Positions 32,111-40,111 of a stretch of 49,114 bases of DNA are shown in pieces; the first letter of the stretch is position 1, and each line of letters opens with the position of its first letter. The translations under genes and the position numbers were made by a program. The stretch spans positions 1 through 49,114 of the forward strand of contig NZ_BMHE01000051.1 of assembly GCF_014640555.1 (NCBI RefSeq), written 5' to 3'. The stretch is from Paenibacillus marchantiophytorum (GTDB lineage Bacteria; Bacillota; Bacilli; Paenibacillales; NBRC-103111). Under the pieces are notes generated by a model. The model ran no database searches, was not told the DNA's origin, and worked only from the letters and a program-made list of their open reading frames with translations.

Positions 32111-32421
32111 TGTTCCCCCAACCTCTGAGCCCTACGGGATAACGCCCACTACTTACTGTTCCCCCAGCCTCTGAGCCTACGGGATAACGCCCACTACTTA
32201 CTGTTCCCTCAACCCACTGAGCCCATGGGATAGCGCCCACCACTTACTGTTCCCTCAACCTCTGAGCCTACGGGATAGCTCCCACTACTTACTGTTCCCT
32301 CAACCTCTGATCCTACGGGATAGCTCCCACCACTTACTGTTCCCTCAACCTCTGAGCCTAAGGAATAGCGCCCACTACTTACTGTTCCCCCAGCCTCTGA
32401 GCCAAGGGGATAGCGCCCACC
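32111..32421. repeat. Seven-copy 45-bp tandem repeat (minisatellite)
   Basis: Seven imperfect copies of a 45-46 base unit, beginning TGTTCCCTCAACCTCTGAGC and containing CCTACGGGATAGC and CCCACTACTTAC. Most are 45 bases; at least two are 46, so although one minus-strand frame shows a 15-residue repeat (e.g. GTVSSGRYPVGSEAG), single-base length changes break it. It is therefore most likely non-coding. It fills the gene-poor gap 31829-32825 together with further repeats; no promoter or gene is evident there. Confidence 0.85.
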
Positions 32422-32532
32422 TCAACGCAAGAAAAACCTAGTCTCTGCGACTAGATCACCCAGTCAAGGTACCATGGCAAGCCTCCTTACAAACTCAATA
32501 ACCTTTATTTAGCCAAAATCGCTCATTCTGAA

Positions 32533-32690
32533 AATCTAATGAATTCCAGATGCGCTATTTCCAGCAAATGATCACTATTCGTCCAATAAGTCCAATAAAG
32601 TGCCGGGTAGCGCCATCTCAGTTCATTAAATTTCCTAAGTAGCCATTTTCTCGTCTATAAGCAGCATACAGTTCATTAGATGCCCTTTAA
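32533..32690. repeat. Degenerate ATTCATTAGAT-type intergenic repeats
   Basis: A family of short related words in both directions: ATCTAATGAATTCCAGATGCGC (first 20 bases meant: ATCTAATGAATTCCAGATGC, from 32534), CAGTTCATTAAATTTCC (32620) and CAGTTCATTAGATGCCC (32670). Similar words occur as scattered intergenic repeats in Paenibacillus genomes as I recall; no gene is present. Confidence 0.45.
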
Positions 32691-32733
32691 GACCGAAAAC
32701 CTCCAAAGCAAAGAAGTCAGTGTGGACACCAAT

Positions 32734-32767
32734 AAAAAAAGCCCGACATCCTTAGATGTCAGACTTC
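32734..32767 (-). terminator. Terminator-like hairpin in the DUF2269 remnant
   Basis: AGTCTGACATC and GATGTCGGGCT pair around TAAG and are followed by seven T on the minus strand, about 60 bases past the premature stop of the DUF2269 gene. Confidence 0.75.
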
Positions 32768-32825
32768 CAAGAACCGTCCCTATAGTTCCGAGGATATCCC
32801 ACTTTTTTGATACACGCCGATAAGC

Positions 32826-33068
32826 TTATGTCTGTTGTCCAAGCCTCAGGGACTCTTCGCTGTAGAGGATCATTTTACGCTGGAGGGGGAGTAAGAAAGC
32901 TAGCCATAAGATGCCAGATAGAGAGAATAACAATAAGGATGCGGTTACCCAGTTCCACTCTGCCAAGGAGTAACCCTGTTTAGCAGCCATCAAATGCCCA
33001 GGTATCAGAAGCAGCACAATACCGGGAACTGTGAAAATATAGTCAGCAAGCATGATGTTTTTTGACAA
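32826..33068 (-). pseudogene. Truncated DUF2269-family membrane protein
   Basis: An 80-residue piece of a DUF2269 integral membrane protein. It has NIMLADYIFTVPGIVLLLIP, then WNWVTASLLLFSLSGILW and LPLQRKMILYSEES. Full-length relatives of about 150 residues carry an extra N-terminal helix and a C-terminal helix. Here ~45 N-terminal residues are missing, and past the TAA at 32826 the same frame continues as YRRVSKKWDILGTIGTVL, which looks like the lost C-terminal part. A TTG with GAGGGG upstream could still give a short peptide. I call it a pseudogene. Confidence 0.65.
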
Positions 33069-33133
33069 TATTTCCCCTCACTCCTTCTCCTAACTCGATG
33101 GTGACCTTAGTCACAACCATGGGAAGCAGCACC

Positions 33134-34168
33134 TTAATAAATAGGCAGCGTGAACCAAAATCTGCTACCCTGACCCTCTTCAACATTCACGCCAATTGAT
33201 CCTCCATGCAGCTCCACGATGGATTTGGCAATCGCAAGTCCTAAACCTGCGCCACCGCTCGTTCGTGTTCTCGAAGGATCGGCACGATAGAAACGATCAA
33301 ATATTTTATCGCTATCAGCTCCACGAATACCCTCACCTTCATCCTGAATGCACAGCTGAACAAACGGATCCGAAAGCTTATTTGCTTTAATTCGAATGGT
33401 TCCACCAACGGGTGAATGACGTATCGCATTATCCAAAATATTAGAAATCACTCGTTTCATTTCGCTAGGCATCGTAGCGACAGCAGGCAAGTGATCCGGA
33501 AGATCAACTTGCACTTGCAATTTCTTTTCTTCGAGCTGAAAAGACAAACTTTGCAGACTATCGAGCAATAGATGATCCACATGATATCGTTCAGGAGTAA
33601 ATTCGGTACCGCCGGCATCAAGCTGAGACAGCTTAAATAATTCCTGAATCAGTCCATCAAGACGTCCTGTTTCAAGACGAATGGTTTGGAGATAGCGATT
33701 GAAGGTCGTTTTATCTTGGATAACGTCGTCCTGGAGCGCCTCAACAAACGCTAGGATAGAAGCCATCGGTGTTCGTAAATCATGTGATACGTTCGCCACA
33801 AGCTCTTTGCGCGAAACTTCAGCCGAACGCAGCTTCTGGAAGCTTTTGTTCAGCTTGCTCGTCATATGGTTGAATTGTCCAGCCAGTTTTTGAAATTCTA
33901 CAGGGCCGATTAGCGGAACTTGTCCCTCAAACTGTCCTTCGGAAATACGCGCGGTTTCTTCTGTAATGGCATGAATGGATTTCTCCAAAGGTCTTGTCAT
34001 GACATAGTGAATGAGCATGGAAACCACTGCCGCGATTAAAGTTACTGTCGATAGCAACACGACATCCTTCCAGTGGAGCAGCATAAAGTGGTAGCAAATA
34101 AACAGGGTAAGCAGAGTAATACCTGTACTCACACCGCTGGCAATAAGCAAATATAGGCGAAGCTTCAG
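33134..34168 (-). CDS. HAMP-type sensor histidine kinase
   Basis: A ~344-residue orthodox kinase. Two transmembrane helices (~5-25 YLLIASGVSTGITLLTLFICY, quoted here to 20: LLIASGVSTGITLLTLFICY; ~35-50 VVLLSTVTLIAAVVSML) without a large extracellular domain; HAMP; the phospho-His in ELVANVSHDLRTPMASIL; then NILDNAIRHSP (N), CIQDEGEGIRGADSDKIFDRF and GGAGLGLAIAKSIVELHGG (G2). No ATG/GTG lies near the start; CTG 34168, behind GGGAGG and overlapping the regulator stop as CTGA, gives the best N-terminus (KLRLYLLIAS); TTG 34150 is the alternative. Operon with the response regulator and an MFS transporter. Confidence 0.85.
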   Translation of the reverse strand: MKLRLYLLIASGVSTGITLLTLFICYHFMLLHWKDVVLLSTVTLIAAVVSMLIHYVMTRPLEKSIHAITEETARISEGQFEGQVPLIGPVEFQKLAGQFNHMTSKLNKSFQKLRSAEVSRKELVANVSHDLRTPMASILAFVEALQDDVIQDKTTFNRYLQTIRLETGRLDGLIQELFKLSQLDAGGTEFTPERYHVDHLLLDSLQSLSFQLEEKKLQVQVDLPDHLPAVATMPSEMKRVISNILDNAIRHSPVGGTIRIKANKLSDPFVQLCIQDEGEGIRGADSDKIFDRFYRADPSRTRTSGGAGLGLAIAKSIVELHGGSIGVNVEEGQGSRFWFTLPIY

Positions 34169-34884
34169 GTTAGCTCCCTCCCTTCGAATTTATAGCCAAT
34201 GCCCCAAACTGTCTTGATATATCGCGGCTCCGATGGGTTCGCCTCAATTTTCTCCCTTAGTCTACGGATATGAACCGTCACGGTCGTTGTGTCCCCATCA
34301 TAATCCGTATCCCATACTTTGCTAAGCAGTTGGTTCCTTGAAAATACCTGTTCCGGATGTCCTACGAACACATGTAGAAGTTCAAATTCCTTCAAGGTCA
34401 GCTCAATTTCCTTGCCGTTCACACGAACACTTCGGTGCAGTACATTGATTTCGAGCCCAGGAAATTTCAGGAGATGCGCTGGCAGCTTCACATCTGCATT
34501 CCTAGCCTCAGGCTTGCTGCGCTGCATCCTGCGCATGATGCCATTGGCTCGCAACACCAGCTCCCGCGGCGAAAACGGCTTCGTCAGATAGTCATCTGCG
34601 CCCATGGTCAGTCCCATAAGCCGGTCCGTTTCATCGCCTAAAGCCGTCAGCATGATGATGGGCACGTCCTGTTCATTGCGAATTTCTTCGCAAACCTGCC
34701 AACCGGTCTTGCCCGGCATCATGAGATCCAGAATGATCAGCTGCGGGTGATGCAGCCGCCATAAGCGGATGGCTTCCTCGCCATTTCCCGCTGATATGAC
34801 CTGATAGCCCTCCCGCTCCAGATAAACGGTACACACATCTATAATATTCGTTTCATCATCAACAACGAGAACGAGTGAACCCAT
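34165..34884 (-). CDS. OmpR/PhoB-type response regulator
   Basis: A 239-residue regulator. Receiver: LVLVVDDETNIIDVC, phospho-Asp in LIILDLMMPGKTG, switch LTALGDE and Lys in YLTKPFSPRE. C-terminal winged helix: ELTLKEFELLHVFV, HPEQVFSRNQLLSKVW and TVTVHIRRLREKIE, ending in IKTVWGIGYKFEG. ATG 34884 with GGAGGG 8 bases upstream; the longer in-frame start runs into the MFS gene and lacks a site. It should be phosphorylated by the kinase that follows. Confidence 0.93.
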   Translation of the reverse strand: MGSLVLVVDDETNIIDVCTVYLEREGYQVISAGNGEEAIRLWRLHHPQLIILDLMMPGKTGWQVCEEIRNEQDVPIIMLTALGDETDRLMGLTMGADDYLTKPFSPRELVLRANGIMRRMQRSKPEARNADVKLPAHLLKFPGLEINVLHRSVRVNGKEIELTLKEFELLHVFVGHPEQVFSRNQLLSKVWDTDYDGDTTTVTVHIRRLREKIEANPSEPRYIKTVWGIGYKFEGRELT

Positions 34885-34912
34885 GAGATTTTCCCTCCTC
34901 ACCTTGTTCCCT

Positions 34913-36160
34913 TCAAGCTTGCACTTGCAGATCAGGTTTAGACACAAGTGCAAGTTCATCCTGTTTGCGGTTTAAGTTTCGTACATACATCGTTTGGGCG
35001 AAGCCAGCGAACAAAAGGAGCACGCCAAGCAGGATGAACATCATTTTTCCACCGTAGTGGGTGAAGAGGAATCCTCCCAAAACAGGTCCAATTGCGCGCG
35101 ATAGTTGCCAATTCATGCCGAAAATAGAGAAGTACCAGCCTCTTTGATCCTCGGGAGCAATAATGGAGATGACCTTTTGAATATGAGGACCATTCAACAT
35201 TTCACCTATGGTAAATAAAAATTCAACAAAAAGTAGTAAAGCGAAAAATGGAACCACCCCATAGCCAACGGAGACTACGGCAAATAGTACATAAGATACA
35301 GCGATGATCAAATAAGGAGCTACGCGTTCGGTTCGTTTGGCGATCCAGAGCTGCAAGGCGATCACAACACACCCGTTAAATGTAATGATCGCAGCAAAGA
35401 CCGTTTTATAATTTTCAAAATGCTGCTGCAAATGCAGAGGGAACGTTGTTTCTACTTGGGCATAGAGCATAGTTACCGGCATCATCAAAAGCGTTATCCA
35501 GAGCAATGGCTTGTGATCACGCCATCTAATTTTCTGCTTATTTTTTGCCGCTGCTTGTTGCGCCGCACTTTTCATGGGCAAGGTCTCTGGCACCTTCCAA
35601 ACGACCAAACCTGCGTATGCGAGGAGTGCAACTGAGCACGTTAGAAAAATAATGGTGGGATTCCAGGTGAAAAGCAGTAACCCTAGCAGCGGTCCAAACG
35701 CCGATCCCATATTCAAAGCTGTATGCAGCAATGCAAAAACTTCCGCCCGTTTCTCTTCCGGGACCACATCAGAGATCTGCGCATTGGCGGCTGGCTGATA
35801 CATCGCATGTCCAATCCCGTTTATAATCGAAATTAAGGCAAATTCCCATACATGGCTGGCAAACATATATCCGCCAACAGCGAACGCCTGGATGACAAGC
35901 GCCGCCAGTATCATCGGCTTTCGCCCATACCGATCGCTTAGACTGCCTGCGTACAAATTTACGAAAATGCCGACTAACGGCTGTAAGCCTACGATTAACA
36001 TGGATAGCAGAATGGAGCCATCGAGTTTGTCGTACAAATAATAGACAAGATAAGGTCTCATCATAAATCCGGCTAATGATGTTAAAATAGTTCCGACCAC
36101 CCGTACCCAGATTGCGGTGTCGTACTTACTGATTAATGAAAAGAGCGGAATTCTGTGCAT
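34913..36160 (-). CDS. MFS transporter (DHA1-like efflux)
   Basis: A 415-residue major-facilitator protein with about 12 hydrophobic segments. Motif A appears as GSLSDRYGRKPMILAAL between helices 2 and 3; other segments include LISIINGIGHAMYQP and LLLLFTW-type helices. The DHA1-like layout suggests proton-driven export of a drug or metabolite. ATG 36160, behind AGGAGG. First gene of the unit with the response regulator and kinase, which may switch its expression in response to the exported compound (inference). Confidence 0.85.
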   Translation of the reverse strand: MHRIPLFSLISKYDTAIWVRVVGTILTSLAGFMMRPYLVYYLYDKLDGSILLSMLIVGLQPLVGIFVNLYAGSLSDRYGRKPMILAALVIQAFAVGGYMFASHVWEFALISIINGIGHAMYQPAANAQISDVVPEEKRAEVFALLHTALNMGSAFGPLLGLLLFTWNPTIIFLTCSVALLAYAGLVVWKVPETLPMKSAAQQAAAKNKQKIRWRDHKPLLWITLLMMPVTMLYAQVETTFPLHLQQHFENYKTVFAAIITFNGCVVIALQLWIAKRTERVAPYLIIAVSYVLFAVVSVGYGVVPFFALLLFVEFLFTIGEMLNGPHIQKVISIIAPEDQRGWYFSIFGMNWQLSRAIGPVLGGFLFTHYGGKMMFILLGVLLLFAGFAQTMYVRNLNRKQDELALVSKPDLQVQA

Positions 36161-36212
36161 AAATCCTCCTGGCTGTCGTGGTCTTCTCATTTTAGAAGGA
36201 AGCAGGCAAAAG

Positions 36213-36250
36213 AAAAAGGTAAAATCTCGTTATAACGGATTTCACCTTTT
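36213..36250 (-). terminator. Terminator of the SANT-like gene
   Basis: AAAAGGTGAAATCCGTTATAACG and its partner form an imperfect stem (arms GGTGAAATC/ GATTTTACC), followed by TTTTT on the minus strand, just past the stop of the SANT-like gene. Confidence 0.65.
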
Positions 36251-36270
36251 ATGAAGTCATTACAAAGCTA

Positions 36271-36654
36271 TTATCCGCCAATACGAATCTTACGGTATGT
36301 ATCAATGAAGGAAAGGACATCCACTTTCTTCCCCCTCTTTTTTGCTACTCTGGCCATTTTCACTAATGTTGTCCAGAACTCATCGAGCACAGGGGAATCA
36401 AACTCATTTTCTTTGGAAGATTGGGTCAGTTTATGTTTATGGTTATACGAAATGCCTTCATCCGAAATGAGGTATTGAATCTGACTCTTTTTCCATTGTT
36501 CCCCGGTCACATAACTTATACCAATTTCACGCATTTTCTTGCGCACTGATGTTACAGGACGAGATAATTCTCTTGCAATAACAACAGGCGGGCATTCAGA
36601 CGATAAGCGGACTAACTTGTCCAATTCTTGTGTAGACCAGGGCTTTTTAGTCAT
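36271..36654 (-). CDS. SANT/Myb-like DNA-binding hypothetical protein
   Basis: A 127-residue protein whose first ~45 residues (KPWSTQELDKLVRLSSEC, then IARELSRPVTSVRKKMREIG) look like a SANT/Myb-type three-helix domain with the spaced Trp and hydrophobic residues. The C-terminal half (DEFWTTLVKMARVAKKRGKK) is basic and helical. DNA binding is likely; target unknown. GAGG precedes ATG 36654. Single gene, unrelated in orientation to the following hydrolase. Confidence 0.65.
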   Translation of the reverse strand: MTKKPWSTQELDKLVRLSSECPPVVIARELSRPVTSVRKKMREIGISYVTGEQWKKSQIQYLISDEGISYNHKHKLTQSSKENEFDSPVLDEFWTTLVKMARVAKKRGKKVDVLSFIDTYRKIRIGG

Positions 36655-36887
36655 ATCAATAACCTCACTTTAGAATGAATGTTTCGTTCTTACTTTATAT
36701 GGTTACTAACAAAGGGTATAATCAGAGGATACCAACGAAATGTTAAAGAAGTATGAGTTAACCATAATGAAAGTATGAAGACATAACTTTTTCGCTAATT
36801 TACTTCATTTTTGATCCTCCAGAACTACTTTTCGGGTATGAACCAGGACTTTATAAGCGATATTTGACGACAATGGAGGGTGAGAAC

Positions 36888-37682
36888 GTGAAACATCATA
36901 TTATCGGAGCAGAACAGTTCGTAGAGGAAGAAGGACAGGGTGCGCCTGTTATCTTATTGCACGGCTTTCCATTGGACCATCGCATGTGGGCCTCTCAGGT
37001 CCAAGCCTTAGCGGCTAATTATCGCGTAATCACTCCTGATTTGCGGGGAATGGGCCAATCTGATGTTCCTGTAACGAACATTTCCATTAACCAATATGCG
37101 GACGACATTTTAACTTTAATGGACAAAATGGACATACAAAAAGCCGCACTAGGCGGCTTTTCAATGGGTGGTTATGTGGCTTTTGCGCTGCTTCGCAAAG
37201 CGCCTTCCCGCTTCACTTCCCTGATCCTCGCGAATACGCGTCCGGAGGCTGACGGGGCGGAAGCACGCAAAAATCGGATGAACATGGCTGTTTCGCTATA
37301 TGACAAAGGCGCTGCTGCGGCAAAGGATGCCATGCTTCCTAAACTGCTCACGGAACAAACCAGGAAAGATCAACCTGGACTTGTCGAATCGTTAAGCCTT
37401 GTGATGGAATCGATGGCTGCCGAAGGGCTTGTCCATGCAAGTCTGGCTATGGCGTTCCGTGAGGACGCTACCGACTTGTTAAGCACCATCTCGGTCCCAA
37501 CACTCGTCATCGCAGGGGAACACGATGCAATCGCTCCGCCTGATGTCATGAAGAAGATGGCTGACCAAATCAGTGGCTCCAGCTTTCAAGTGATCCCGGC
37601 TGCTTCGCACTTGACGCCGATGGAGAACCCGGAAGCATTCAACGCGCTGCTTATTGAGTTCTTAAAGAACGCTACAGCCTAA
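36888..37682 (+). CDS. Alpha/beta-fold hydrolase
   Basis: A 264-residue alpha/beta hydrolase. Oxyanion loop LLHGFPLDHRMW, nucleophile elbow GGFSMGGYVAF (Ser), acid Asp in VIAGEHDAIAPP and catalytic His in AASHLTPMENPE. The family covers esterases, haloperoxidase-like and dienelactone-type enzymes, so the substrate cannot be named. GTG start 36888 is placed by GGAGGG 7 bases upstream; upstream in-frame TTG/ATG codons lie before that site. The 3' end overlaps the ROK regulator by 11 bases tail to tail. Confidence 0.85.
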   Translation: MKHHIIGAEQFVEEEGQGAPVILLHGFPLDHRMWASQVQALAANYRVITPDLRGMGQSDVPVTNISINQYADDILTLMDKMDIQKAALGGFSMGGYVAFALLRKAPSRFTSLILANTRPEADGAEARKNRMNMAVSLYDKGAAAAKDAMLPKLLTEQTRKDQPGLVESLSLVMESMAAEGLVHASLAMAFREDATDLLSTISVPTLVIAGEHDAIAPPDVMKKMADQISGSSFQVIPAASHLTPMENPEAFNALLIEFLKNATA

Positions 37683-38886
37683 CCAGTTGGTTCATGACCA
37701 ATACGGCTGCTCCTATAGCAAGGGCTTCTTCACCAAGCTGCCCTTTGCTGAATACAACCTGATAAGCGGGGTAGTAGTACGTTTTCCGAATGGCTACCTG
37801 GGTAGCCGTTTGGAAAAATAACTCCCCTCCCGCCACGAGCGGCCCCCCCAGAATAACTTTCTCGGGGTGCAAAATATTTAACAAATTGGCGAGTCCGATG
37901 CCAAAATAGGTTGCAGCTTCCGTAATGATCTCCACAACCAGGGGATCATTTTTTTTGAGTGCATCCAGAACGTGCTGATAAGTCAGCTGTTCGGGATCCT
38001 CCACGTAATGGGACAATATCGTCGATCGTCCCTGTTTAAGTGCAGATCTTGCCGCCTTCTCGATTGCATATAAGGAGGCGTAGGACTCCAGAGCCCCGTA
38101 ATTGCCCGAGGCATTACGATGGGCGACCCCGTCGGTTTGAATAATCATTTGCCCGACGGAGCCTTCCATATCCACTGCTCCGTAGATGACCTTTCCTTCG
38201 GAGACCATGGAAGAACGCAAACCTACCCCAGCATGTATATACAGCAGATGCTTGAAACTCCGCGTTCTTTGATGCCATGATTCAGCCAGAATGGCGGTAT
38301 TCGCGCCATTATCCAAGAGCGCCGGAATGCCTAACGCTTCCGTTAGCAGCCTGCCGATCTCTACATGCTTCCATCCTTTCGCCAGAAAGTACGAGGGCTC
38401 CAGAATTGTGCCCGTTAGTCGATCGACAGGACCGACTGCGCCAATCCCTATCCCTAACAACGCAGCTTTCGGTATGTGATGCTGCTCCAGCATCCTGTTC
38501 GCTGCTTCCACAATCTGGCGAATCAGCACGTCTGGCGTCATCTCAGCCGTCATCGTCCAGCTGTACGTATCCAGCTTATTCATCCCCAGATCAACGAGGA
38601 CAAGCTTCGATAAGGTTCTTGATATCTCCAAGCCAAATATATACGCATAGGCCGGATTCTTCTCATACAGAATCGGCCTGCGCCCACCTGTTGAAGCACC
38701 GAATCCAGATTCCAGAATGAGTCCCTGGCTCGTCAATTCCTCCAAAAGCCGCGTCAGCGTAGAAACGGTCATCCCGCTTTGCTCTAACAGCTCGGTTTTG
38801 GATACCGTCGATTGACGGCAAATGCGATCATAGATTTCCTTCGCCTTCCAATTCGATATTCGCTCTGTAATGACATCTACATTCAA
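37672..38886 (-). CDS. ROK-family transcriptional regulator, degenerate sugar-kinase fold
   Basis: About 404 residues: an N-terminal winged helix (IYDRICRQSTVSKTELLEQS, TVSTLTRLLEELTSQGLI) plus a ROK domain. Usual ROK hallmarks are lost: the DxGxT-like phosphate loop reads LEISRTLSK, the catalytic Asp site (NDAN in kinases) is NGAN (LLDNGANTAILAES), and the zinc CxCGxxGCxE is ASGNYGALES, with the usual His region EGSVGQM. It therefore probably binds a sugar without phosphorylating it and acts as a repressor. TTG 38886 (GGGGG upstream) fits the family N-terminus; TTG 38955 (AAGGA upstream) would add 23 residues. Confidence 0.85.
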   Translation of the reverse strand: MNVDVITERISNWKAKEIYDRICRQSTVSKTELLEQSGMTVSTLTRLLEELTSQGLILESGFGASTGGRRPILYEKNPAYAYIFGLEISRTLSKLVLVDLGMNKLDTYSWTMTAEMTPDVLIRQIVEAANRMLEQHHIPKAALLGIGIGAVGPVDRLTGTILEPSYFLAKGWKHVEIGRLLTEALGIPALLDNGANTAILAESWHQRTRSFKHLLYIHAGVGLRSSMVSEGKVIYGAVDMEGSVGQMIIQTDGVAHRNASGNYGALESYASLYAIEKAARSALKQGRSTILSHYVEDPEQLTYQHVLDALKKNDPLVVEIITEAATYFGIGLANLLNILHPEKVILGGPLVAGGELFFQTATQVAIRKTYYYPAYQVVFSKGQLGEEALAIGAAVLVMNQLVRL

Positions 38887-38960
38887 AAGAAGCAGCCCCC
38901 AATGATAATCTTTCTCATCTAATTCGCCATAGGGAGCCCAAAATCCTGCCGTCAACTTAC

Positions 38961-39731
38961 TTATTCCTTCGATCCAATCATTAGGGTATATCCCATATAT
39001 TGATGATACTTACTGACAAGCTCATCATATCTGGCTGTGATTTGCCAAATGCGAGGATCCATAAATGACTGTTTATCAGACAAATGAACCGGGTCCGGAT
39101 GTTGGACTTGATCTTCAAACATCGTTAAAGGGAACGGATGAATCCCCGAGAAATCTACAGGATTGAATTGGCTGTTCACCAGCAGCTCTCGCCATTCTTC
39201 CACGCTGTAGATTTTACTCACACCATAGAAGCTGCAAAGCGCACGATGAACGCCGGCTGACATGTCTTTGACACGGATGACTTCTCGATCATAGAGCCTG
39301 CCTCCCGGCTTTAGAACCCTGAAATACTCCGAGACTGCCTTCTGTGCTTCAGCGAAATTCGTAACAGACTCCACCAGCACGACATCGAAGCTAAGGTCTT
39401 CGAAAGGCAGCTCACAGACATCCGCTACCTGCAAGTCAACCTGGGCCCCTTGCTTCTCAGCCCTAATCTTCGCTTTCGCGATCATCTCCGGCCGAATATC
39501 AATGGCCGTCACTTCACAGCCTTGTTCGGCCAAATAACATGCTGTCCTCCCGGTCCCACAACCAACTTCCAGCACGCGCTTGCCTTTCTCTATGGGATAC
39601 TTCTTCAATTGTTCCACCGTCTCGCCGAATCCCCCAGGATGTGCATTACCCACCCCAAGTTTAGCTAACATATCCAAGTATTCGATAGCACTTGCACCTC
39701 CATAATGGCATATCATTCTCTTTTCTACCAT
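38961..39731 (-). CDS. Class I SAM-dependent methyltransferase
   Basis: A 256-residue methyltransferase. Motif I, RVLEVGCGTGRTACYLAEQG, then the acidic strand VTAIDIRPEMIAKA (motif II) and DVVLVESVTNFAE, followed by RVLKPGGRLYDREV. This is the Methyltransf_11-type fold; the acceptor (lipid, quinone or small molecule) cannot be read from sequence. ATG 39731; AGAGGT lies 13 bases upstream, and ATG at codon 6 (MICHYGG) is an alternative. It sits just upstream of the ROK regulator, with 5 to 75 bases between them depending on the start. Confidence 0.85.
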   Translation of the reverse strand: MVEKRMICHYGGASAIEYLDMLAKLGVGNAHPGGFGETVEQLKKYPIEKGKRVLEVGCGTGRTACYLAEQGCEVTAIDIRPEMIAKAKIRAEKQGAQVDLQVADVCELPFEDLSFDVVLVESVTNFAEAQKAVSEYFRVLKPGGRLYDREVIRVKDMSAGVHRALCSFYGVSKIYSVEEWRELLVNSQFNPVDFSGIHPFPLTMFEDQVQHPDPVHLSDKQSFMDPRIWQITARYDELVSKYHQYMGYTLMIGSKE

Positions 39732-39842
39732 ATGGAGGGCAGGTACCTCTGGTTCAGCTTCCTAGACCAATTTCGCAAAAAAGGCTCCTGCCTAACTCTC
39801 CATTTTTAAGCAGTTAATGGGCTTATTACCCAATCAATTCCG

Positions 39843-39863
39843 TACATCCGACCATAGGATGTA
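39843..39863. promoter_or_regulatory. Inverted repeat upstream of the yjcZ-like gene
   Basis: TACATCC, 7 bases, GGATGTA: a perfect dyad 54 bases before the small gene. A sporulation-type promoter or regulator site is possible; nothing decides. Confidence 0.4.
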
Positions 39864-39917
39864 TAGACTCTCATCCAAATACACAGAGAGCATTATTGAG
39901 GAATGGGGGTGACATCA

Positions 39918-40028
39918 ATGGGTGTTGCTGCCGGTGCTGCTGTAGGTTACGGACATGGAACTTCTTCTGCTGCTATTCTGGTATTATTCATTTTGCTCGT
40001 AATCGTTACAATGACTTACGCTTGGTAA
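39918..40028 (+). CDS. YjcZ-family sporulation peptide
   Basis: A 36-residue peptide: Gly/Ala-rich start (MGVAAGAAVGYGHGTSSAA) and a transmembrane core (ILVLFILLVIVTMT) ending YAW. This matches the tiny YjcZ-type spore proteins of Bacillus and Paenibacillus (~30-50 residues, VLFILLxIV signature). GGGGGTG 8 bases before ATG 39918 supports translation. It is too short for ordinary gene finders and lies alone in a 380-base gap. Confidence 0.8.
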   Translation: MGVAAGAAVGYGHGTSSAAILVLFILLVIVTMTYAW

Positions 40029-40064
40029 TTTGGTGAATTTACTGGCCTCTCGGCCACAAAAAAT

Positions 40065-40096
40065 AAGGAGCTCAGGTTCATTGAACCTGGCTCCTT
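40065..40096 (-). terminator. Terminator of the solute-binding-protein gene
   Basis: GGAGCCAGGTTCA and TGAACCTGAGCTCC form a long stem, followed on the minus strand by TTATTTTTT. It closes the ABC operon. Confidence 0.85.
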
Positions 40097-40111
40097 CTAC
40101 ATAGACACTAT

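Noticed and set aside
32010..32243. A 77-codon frame in the minisatellite
   Set aside because: No usable ribosome site, and single-base length differences between units break the frame; treated as a repeat array.
32111..32421. CRISPR array
   Set aside because: The units abut without variable spacers and are imperfect; no cas genes are present.
36795..36830. Minus-strand GGAGGATCAAAA before ATG AAG TAA (two-codon frame)
   Set aside because: Ribosome-site-like word with an immediate stop; no downstream frame, probably chance.
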